From Luzula sylvatica (taxonomy: Eukaryota; Streptophyta; Magnoliopsida; Poales; Juncaceae): DNA of 64,000 nucleotides. The position numbers and the translations under genes were made by a program. Numbering within the stretch: the first letter of the stretch is position 1; the number at the start of each line of letters is the position of its first letter. Shown in pieces: positions 56,000-64,000 of the stretch. The stretch covers positions 26,109,447 through 26,173,446 of the forward strand of contig OX326959.1 of the NCBI GenBank assembly GCA_946800325.1, written 5' to 3'. The notes beneath the pieces were generated by a model. It saw nothing but the letters and a program-made list of their open reading frames with translations, ran no database searches and was not told the origin of the DNA.

Positions 56000-57660
56000 A
56001 CTACGTGCACGCGAATAATTAAAAGAGTTAGAATTAGTTGAAAATGGTATCATTATATTTTAGAAGGTGCAAAATGCAAGCAAATTCGGCTTCGATCTGT
56101 GAAAATGTGAATTATAAAATGTACAATTTTAAGGTGATGATTGAAAAATAAAAGAAAAAGGCCATATTTTTTGAGTAAATGCGAGAGAGCTTTTAGTATC
56201 TCTCGCGCAAAGAAAAAAGAGCATATTTATAACAATTAGGGTGATTCTTGAACCACACACACATGTGTGTATAATTGGATTTTAAAAGAAATAACTTGTT
56301 TAGTTTTCAATAACCTATTGGGGTTTTGAATCATAGAAGGGTTTTTGAAAATTTGATAAAATCTAGCAGTAGGTTTAGTTTTCAATAACCTATTGGGGTT
56401 TTGAATCATAGAAGGGTTTTTGAAAATTTGATAAAATCTAGCAGTAGGATGATTTTGAAGGAAAATTAGAAAGCAAAAGCCTTTATTTATAAGATAGATG
56501 ATTTAAGTTCTTTGAAAAAGGAAAGAAATTTTGAGAAAGTGTTTGTACAAATATATATGTATTAAGAAATAATTGATACAACAGTCTAAAAATCTGACTA
56601 CATAATGCTGAAAATGATATGAAATTTGAAGAGAGAGATTTTTGCAAATAAGAGAAGAAAGATGAAAAAGTATTTTGTGTATTTAAGAAACTTTAATTTC
56701 TTGGAGGAATTACAGAGTAGATTGTACAAGAAAGTACAAACAAAGGCATGAATGCATGGTAATAATTGGGTTGTTTCTCATTGAATTTCTGAGAATAATA
56801 CAGAGAGTAAATAAAAAAGGGCTTTAATCCACATTATAGAGATCACCAAAATCTAGTATAATATCTTAAAGAAAATAACTAAAAGAATTTGTTTCAGCTG
56901 TTGAAAGGAATTTTAAAGGTGTTTAGAAAAAAAGGTACAAAAAGATGACAGACAAAAATAAAATAACAAAATTTCTTGATCTTTTTATGCTAATTTTATT
57001 GAAGTGTATTGAAAGAACCTCTTTTTCTTTATTTCCTTATTTCTAATAGAAAGATAAAGAGGCGACACTTTAATCTGAAAAAAAACTAGTAAAAAGAAAA
57101 GAAAAATTGCAGCATAAAAAGAAGACAACAGTTCAACCAAAATTAAAGAGAAAAAAAATAGTAGAAATTCAATACCTAGATTGCTAGGTCACCTCAAGTG
57201 CCAAACACACCAGATCTTAATATCTTTCTCAACACAACACACAAAAAGAGTAGAACAAATATTTTTGAAAGAAAATAAACCAACACAAATTCCAAATCAA
57301 TTAAAAGAAGAAATATTCTTTCCTCTTGGAAATAGATAGGAAAAATTACCAATAACTCCTTTTGTGAAATACTGCATGCATTTATGAATCTATGTACATG
57401 TATGATGAATATATTTCTGTACATATACCTGCTGATGTGCTCCTGAGATCTCCATCCATGCAATAATACAAGTGAGAGAGAGAGGAAAGAGAGAGAAATG
57501 GGTTCACAGGCACTTTAATAAGAGAGAAGAGAGAAGATTGTAGTTCCGTACAAGAGGCTTGCAAACTCAACCCATTCCTCCATCTTCCTCCAACGGCCTT
57601 GACAATCTTCTCCATTTCCTCCAACTGGACCACCCATTCCTTACTTATACTTGTTTACTC
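56000..57660 (-). promoter_or_regulatory. Upstream region, possible 5' UTR intron and promoter of the Dof gene
   Basis: Minus-strand donor CAGCAG|GTATAT near 57428 and acceptor near 56005 would splice a non-coding leader (about 57650-57429, CT-rich) to the Dof ATG. An ATG at 57633 opens an 83-codon frame that could be an upstream ORF. The region has a perfect or near-perfect ~75-bp tandem duplication (56299-56449). Confidence 0.4.
56299..56449. repeat. ~75-bp tandem duplication
   Basis: The unit TTTAGTTTTCAATAACC...ATCTAGCAGTAGG occurs twice back to back with essentially no differences, so it is recent. Confidence 0.85.
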
Positions 57661-57840
57661 TGTATTATAATATTACAAAGGAGATCTCCTTTGATTAAGA
57701 AAGGAAGATGATTAGAAGAGGCATGATGGACCCACAGTGTTCCTTTGGACTGGAGTGCAGTGACGTTACGTTTAGTTTCGGCAGGGATGGATGGATGTTT
57801 TTAGACTTACTTAGACATGGTGCAATGGACCGGAGGATAT

Positions 57841-59545
57841 GGCTATGATATTTCTGTGGCTAGAGCGGCCATGTAATACTTTGTGCGATGATTTAATAAA
57901 ATGGAGTTAACTTATTAATTGTAAATTATTTAGTATCAATTTTGACAATAAATCAACCTAAGTGTTAAATATCGTTATTAAAAACTGGCATTTGTGTTAA
58001 TTATATGATGAGTTATTAAAACACGTTTCTTACTGTATAATATCGTATATATACTTGATTTTTAATTTATTTTTCTTGCCTACGAGAACAAGTCCAATAC
58101 TATCGGATAAAGAAAGAGATGAATGAGCAGGGTTGTGATTTTAGGGGAGACACGTGGACTTTGGTTGGTAAATAATATCATTTGGTTAGTTACTTGTCTT
58201 CTTTCTTACGGCACCCCTTCTTACTAAATGACACTAAAAAGATTGGCATAAACTAGCATACTGTGATATTAGTGAGCGAGACATGAAATGGTTGGTAAAA
58301 GAAAACATTTGAGTTTGTTACGTTGTCTGCTCACGCACGGTAATGTTTTGTACTGGGCACATATTTATCAATTTGTTGTGAAGTATGGTTATAAACAACT
58401 TTTGAGATGGTTGTATAATGATACACGTCTATTTTTGGGAAACAGTTATGATGGTTAAGTGATTATAAATAATGTTTCATGTTTTATTTATTGCCATCAA
58501 TCATTTCAAAATTATAGATTTCATATAAGTTGCGAGTCTACCAAACTCATTCACAACTTTAACATCATGTCAATTTTGTCGTCGAGCTAACAAGTAACAA
58601 CAAAATTATTCCACACTACCATTTCAGTATGAGTCTCATGGGTTTTTTTTTTAAACGGCGAAGGTTATTTGTTCTCCATCCATTATTTGGCTATGATATT
58701 TCTATGGCTAGAGCGGTCATGTAATACTTCGTGTGATGATTTAATAAAATGGAGTTAACTTAGTTAATTGTAGATTATTTTGTATCAATTTTGACAATAA
58801 ATCGACCTATGTGTTAAATATCGTTATTAAAAAACTGACATTAGTGTTAACTATATGATGAGTTATTAGAATACATTTCTTACTGTATAATATCGTATAT
58901 ATACTTGATTTTTAATTTATTTTTCTCGTCTACGACAACAAGTCTAATAATACTATCAGATAAAGAAAGAGATGAATGAGCAGGGTAGTGATTTTACGGG
59001 AGACACGTGGATTTTGGTTGGTAAATAATATCATTTGGTTAGTTACTTGTCTTCTTTCTTACGGCACCCCTTCTTACTAAACGACAATGAAAAGACTGGC
59101 ATAAACGTCGAGCATACTGTGATATTAGTGAGCGAGACATGAGATGGTTGGTAAAAAAAACATTTGAGTTTGTTACGTTGTCTTCTCGCGCACGGTAATG
59201 TGTTTTGTACTGGGCACATATTTGTCAATTAGTTGTGAAGTATCGTTATAAACAACTTTTGAGATGGTTGTATAATGATATACATCTATTTTTGGAAAAA
59301 CATTATGACGGCTAAGTGACTATAAATAATATTTCACGTTTTATCTACTGACATCAATCGTTTCAAAATTATAAATTTCATATAAGTTGCAAGTCTAACA
59401 AACTCATTCACGACTTTAACATCATTTCAATTTTGTCGTCGAGCTAACAAGTAACAACAAAATTATTCCACACTACCATTTCATTATGAATCTCATGAGT
59501 TTTTTTTTAAATGGCGAAGGTTATTTGTTCTCCATATATTATTTG
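57841..59545. repeat. Tandem duplication of ~850 bp
   Basis: Unit 1 57841-58688, unit 2 58689-59545, both from GGCTATGATATTTCT to CTCCATnnATTATTTGG. Many point differences and small indels, so not recent. No coding. The unit ends lie in the 3' part of a SINE whose full copy is at 59500-59630. Confidence 0.85.
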
Positions 59546-59630
59546 GTGGTGTCAATGGGGATTAAACTCATGACCCGTGGTTTATTGTACAATGCACTCA
59601 ACCATTTGAATTATGAGTCAATTGACGATA
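59500..59630 (-). mobile_element. tRNA-derived SINE, minus strand, same family as 9503-9596
   Basis: Minus strand shows ATGGTTGAGTGCATTGTAC, then ACAATAAACC, then the B-box-like ATGAGTTTAATCCCC, and an A-tail (T-run at 59501-59509 on +). The 3' 40-50 bases are also present at the end of duplication unit 1 (58642-58688). Confidence 0.55.
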
Positions 59631-59639
59631 AATTTCACG

Positions 59640-61089
59640 AGCACGATGCGCGTGATCTCGTTTGTTGAAACAACATGAAATGTTTACTCAATACTGATGC
59701 ATCACGTTTTATTTATTGGTGGTCATCCTAATATCAGCACGTGATCATTATACTTCCACAAGAAAAACATAGACAAGTATATGGTAAACAATGACATGTG
59801 ATTGATTGTGTTGAGCTTACAACTAAGAAGTTTATTGGTCAAGTACCACGCAAAAAAACACATATTGACCTTAAGTATCTATTCTCAATGTAATACATAT
59901 TTTGTTCGCTCATATGTCATACGATAGTGTCTTCGAGATTTTTCAATGTACACATATGTATGTTTTCGACTACACGATGGTACCATTACGATTTTTCGTC
60001 GATGTCATTTGTTACATCCCAAAAACCCTACTAGTACATTATCATCTATAAAAGCCCACACATTAGTCACAAAATGTTTAATCTTGAAGATATCAATAAT
60101 AAACACATTGTACTATTTAAGTAATTACTAAGTTTTATCTATTAAACAAGACGAGACTATGCTCTTTTCTTCTATTGTGTTATGATGTATTACAAATTCC
60201 TCGACAAAAAAAAACTTGTTTAACATCTTCGACATTATCTTATTAATCATTTAGAGTATTTATTCACTAAAAATGATATATATAAAATATCATTAATATA
60301 AACAATGCCAATAAAAAAAATATAATAACAATGCCATACAAAATTAAAAAATGAGTGATACAAAAAGGAGTCGTTGCCTCGTGATGAACCAAGCGAATCA
60401 TTCAGCGGATCTTGTCTCTTATCAATGAGAGGCGATAATCTAGGGAGATGGGCTATCATGAAATTTGTTAGTAAAGGGCCGAAGACGAGGTGTAGGCAAT
60501 AATATACACATGCTCGTAGTCCATGACAAGATAGATTCTATTTTCTTCATATTTAATTATTTATAGTTAAGGTGATACGTACCTAATCTATGGCCTCAGA
60601 GCCGTACATTCATCAACTATGTTCGATTGGATTGGATGGTAGCTAATTACGCGCCTAAACATGGTTCATGAACTTAAATTATTATTGAGTAGCCATATTA
60701 ACTATTGAAATATATTTTGAATGTGACATGAGATATTGTGATTGGTCTACAATGAGACCCAGTATTTACGTTCATCCAATCCTAATTTGTTATGTCATAT
60801 TTAAATATGATTTGGATATATTTTAATCAAATTAGTATCGGTATTATATTTGAGTTTTTATGAAATAAATTATTATTTTTAGTGCAAATTTGTGTTTCTA
60901 TTTATTTTCCAAAAGGGTCGATCTTGTTAACGAATCATATTTGGATTTTTATGAAGGAACTTTTTACTTTTATTGTAAATTTGTGCTTTCATTTGTTTTG
61001 CAAAAAGATGGATCTTATTAATGAACTGGGAATATTTATTGAACTTTGTAGAAAATTGACTATGACTTGTGCAAATCTAGCCATACGTA
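59640..61089. other. Intergenic, no gene seen
   Basis: Only short frames. A small direct repeat of 'TTTTTATGAA..AAATTTGTG' occurs at 60855 and 60945. Confidence 0.4.
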
Positions 61090-61098
61090 TATTAATAA

Positions 61099-61349
61099 GT
61101 AGTGATGCACTTCCCCCAACTCTCCCCCACACCTCTTGATGTGTCATCGTAACGCTTAACACCACTATGGTTTAACATCTGAATTATGATTTAACACCTT
61201 AATTTATAGTTTAACATCATAATGAAGATGTTAAACTACAAATTAAGGTGTTAAATCATAATTAAGATGTTAAATTTGAAGGTGTTAAGCCTTATGCCAA
61301 CACATCAAGAGGTGTGGGGGAGGGTAAGTGGGGAGGTCCAACTTTTTCC
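61099..61349. mobile_element. Foldback MITE, 9-bp TSD TATTAATAA
   Basis: Nearly the whole 251 bp folds on itself: CTCCCCCACACCTCTTGATG on the left pairs with its complement near 61300, and the centre alternates GTTTAACATC and GATGTTAAAC. TATTAATAA flanks both sides (61090-61098 and 61350-61358). Confidence 0.75.
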
Positions 61350-61358
61350 TATTAATAA

Positions 61359-63750
61359 TAGAAAGGTTGATAGTACCTTTCTAATATCCATCCAAAGCTG
61401 TGAAAAATTGTATTAATATAAAAGCAAGAATTGATGGTGTATATTTTTATAGGACATGTTTGGAAATATGGGAATTTTGGTATGGAATAAAATTATATAT
61501 TTTCATTTCCAACATAATTGTTTGTTTGGTTATGAAAAAAATGAAATTATATTATTCTTGAATCTTCTAATTTCATAAAACTGGCAAATTTAATTTTCTA
61601 GATTTGAGGAATGTCAAAGTGGAGCAAATGATTATTATCAAGAAATAATTATATTATAATTTTTAAATTCACATAACTAATAATATTATATATTATACAT
61701 TCTCTAGATTTGAGGAATGTCAAACTGGCAAATTTAATTTCATAAGAACGATACTTTATATTGTGTACAATTTTAATTAAACATCATTTCTACATTTTCA
61801 ATAAAAGAATTCTAAAATTTTGTATACAAATAACAAATAATTATATTTTTCAGTATCTTATAGCATCAAAACAAACTATGAAATTATTAATTTCATAATT
61901 TTGGTCTCCTCCACCTTATAATCTGATTCCACTTTACAAACGTCCCCTTAGTTTTTATATATTCATCGCTCCTTCAAATTTTTGTCACATAACAAACTTA
62001 ATTCTAGAGTTGGTAATGTATACTAAGCTATTATCGGGATAACTTTGTTTATTATAGAAAATTTTGAGAATTTAACAAAAAAAAATGTAGGACGAATTTC
62101 TCGCAATAACCAAAACATGAATAAAATACAGCAAAAGCATCTAATATTATCTAGCCAAATTCGCATTAATAAATGGAAAATATATATGACTTTGAAAGCA
62201 ATGCCACATAACAAACATATACAAACCGAGATTTATTCACCGAAGAGGTACAAATTATGGTCTAAAATTAATTAAGAATGATATTACATGTTTTGTTCCA
62301 TGAAAAATTTAAGCATCTCCCTGATAAATGTATGTGTTGTTTCATAATAGTAATAGAAAATTAAAAGATTTCTAATTATTATTTTTAATTTGTATATTAC
62401 TTTCAACAAATTGTAGAGTACAAGGAAACATGAAAAAACAAAATATACGATTCTTCGTTTCAATGTCTATTTCTAATACTTACGCAGCCAATATCAGGTA
62501 TTTCATTTTTATTAGTCAATTTCTTATGTATTTGTGGATTATAAGGAGAGAGTTCTTCGAGCTTTCCGGTTTTATCTTGTTTGTAAAGAACTCAATAATT
62601 TGCAATTTACAATCTGCAAAATTCTTGTAACCATTGTACATATGATCGGAGTCCGTGGGAAGCTAGCGAGGGTCGAGGGTCGAGACCCTCGTAATTTATA
62701 ATGTGACCTATTATTTTTTTATAATTTTAAAATATACCATTTGCATAAATAAAGTTCATTCACCTCGAGTAAAATCTTGATTTCGGCTCTAATTATATTA
62801 TACATAATAATATCAATACAATAAATATTGATAAATTCATTCAATATCCAACTTTCTTTCCCTTCGCCACTCTCTGGTACAATTAATGTTATAATCCTTG
62901 TCTAGCACGAAAATATCCCCACACACACTCACAAGAGAAGGTTCATCATGTGAAAGTGGCAAAAGAATGTGACCTTAATTGACCAAGAAGGAAGGAACAT
63001 GAGGATAGATGGAGATAAATAGTTAGTTGATGAGAGAGAAGGAAGATAGAGAGAGATGTACTAAGTAGCCATTAGTCCATTAGAGCAGCCGAGTGGGGCC
63101 AAGAAAGCACCCAATCCCGGAGCTTTGTCGGTGATGGGTGGTGTGTGGGTCCCATCCTACCCTCTAAACTCCAGAGATGCTACCCATACGGATAACGTGC
63201 CAAATGGCCCATTTCCTTTCTTCTCTCTTACCACTCTCCAGTTTGCACCTTTGAGATCTTCTCATATCCTATATATTGTCCGTTACGCGGATATTTCTAA
63301 AATGCAATACGACTATCCTATACGGATGCGAATGCAAATGCGATACAAAACGGATGCGTTACGTGGATATTTGATTATTTTAATATTTATTTTTTTCAGA
63401 TATGTCTTGTATATTTGGATACGTCAAAATACTATTAGGATACGACTAAAATAATAATTTCAGGATATTTCGGCTCAATATATACTCTGGCTCATAAAAT
63501 TTGTATATGAAAATATATAGCGATACTTCCATAATATTTATAGGATACTTATAAAATTATCTCCGAAATTTTCTAGAATAAATATATTCTACTTTCATGG
63601 AACTTGAATTCTCATGACATTTAATTGAAAAATATAATTAATTTATTATTAATTTTGAAAATTATCGCATGATTTTATCCTCGTATCCGATACGATATCC
63701 GTACTCGCTTTCGTGCAACATAACATGGATGATGGATCTCAATGTTAGTA
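61359..63750. other. Intergenic, no gene recognised
   Basis: Includes a duplicated TCTAGATTTGAGGAATGTCAAA (61601 and 61703), a GAGGGTCGAGACCCTC palindrome near 62670, and a stretch of GATACGGATGCG / ATCCGATACGATATCCG at 63290-63710 that resembles hAT subterminal repeats but lacks clear ends. Confidence 0.4.
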
Positions 63751-63760
63751 GTGAAGTGAA

Positions 63761-63932
63761 GAGTAATTCTACACAACAAGTTCTCGTAATATGATTGATA
63801 ACAGGATAATGAGGTGTAAGATGTGAATTTAATTAAATTAAACTAATTTTATAGTGTAAATATAATATTCAACGTATGATCAATATTTTGCTATAAGAAT
63901 CTGTTACGAAAGTATGTTGTGTAAAATTACTC
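63761..63932. mobile_element. Mutator-type MITE, 172 bp, 10-bp TSD
   Basis: TIRs GAGTAATTCTACACAAC and, inward from the right, GAGTAATTTTACACAAC. Exact flanking GTGAAGTGAA at 63751-63760 and 63933-63942. Second copy of the family at 49471. Confidence 0.85.
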
Positions 63933-64000
63933 GTGAAGTGAAATGTACAAAATTAATTGAGCATAACAAAAACAAGAAAGGGATATTTACATGAGATGAT

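Noticed and set aside
55695..56000. Plus-strand hydrophobic and glycine-rich frames over the Dof first exon
   Set aside because: Antisense shadows of the Gln/Asn/His-rich coding sequence.
63270..63715. GATACGGATGCG-type repeats as another hAT element
   Set aside because: Subterminal-like motifs are present but no matching termini or 8-bp duplication were found.

Overview
This is AT-rich nuclear DNA from a flowering plant, most likely a eudicot. The evidence is GT-AG introns, a Dof transcription factor, a plant-type MAPKKK-like gene, a NEDD8-protease-like gene, Copia, LINE, SINE, hAT and Mutator-type elements, and long CT and TAA microsatellites. I cannot name the species. Gene density is low. 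Four protein-coding loci look real or possibly real: a MAPKKK-like predicted pseudokinase (5415-7318, +), a SENP8/DEN1-like deneddylase (44064-44936, +), a 50-codon ORF with its own TATA box (46916-47068, +) and a Dof zinc-finger factor (54535-55997, -). A FAR1-like fragment with a stop codon runs off the left edge, and a plant-mobile-domain (PMD) pseudogene sits inside a Mutator-type transposon.

Layout. 1-5.4 kb: FAR1 fragment, a 232-bp Mutator-type MITE with a 9-bp target duplication, a 2.8-kb inverted-repeat element and the kinase promoter. 5.4-7.3 kb: pseudokinase. 7.3-9.3 kb: LINE reverse-transcriptase relic (-). 9.5 kb: SINE. 10.2-10.9 kb: hAT element. About 12.75-38.95 kb: a nested LTR-retrotransposon cluster. 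An old + Copia-like element has a PBS at 15726. It has been hit by two solo LTRs (14703-15344 and 16093-17065), a complete - strand Copia (18078-26630, TSD ATATA) and a complete + strand Copia (29808-36459, TSD TATAG). 39-40.2 kb: two minisatellites. 40444-43811: Mutator-type element with ~105-bp terminal inverted repeats (TIRs) and 9-bp TSD ATAAGAAAG, carrying the PMD pseudogene and ending about 240 bp upstream of the deneddylase ATG. 45-51.5 kb: hAT, the small ORF, a hAT made of CCCGAA repeats, a SINE, a MITE and a 1.5-kb Mutator-type element holding a 36-base C run. 53.7 kb: MITE. 54.5-57.7 kb: Dof gene and its upstream region. 57.8-59.5 kb: ~850-bp tandem duplication whose junction lies inside a SINE. 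61.1 and 63.8 kb: two more Mutator-type MITEs.

The most unusual signals are in the Copia cluster. (1) A hairpin with a conserved loop of exactly 19 nt (core GGCC-N3-GTC) recurs in three element groups, mostly between the PBS and gag, while its stem sequence changes completely but stays paired. (2) Arrays of short palindromes lie in U3 just upstream of the TATA box and again in the leader; the palindrome differs between elements but matches between U3 and leader of the same element. Both suggest structured or regulatory RNA/DNA modules of these retrotransposons. All boundaries, TSDs, splice joins and stem pairings were read by eye; no alignment or database search was run.
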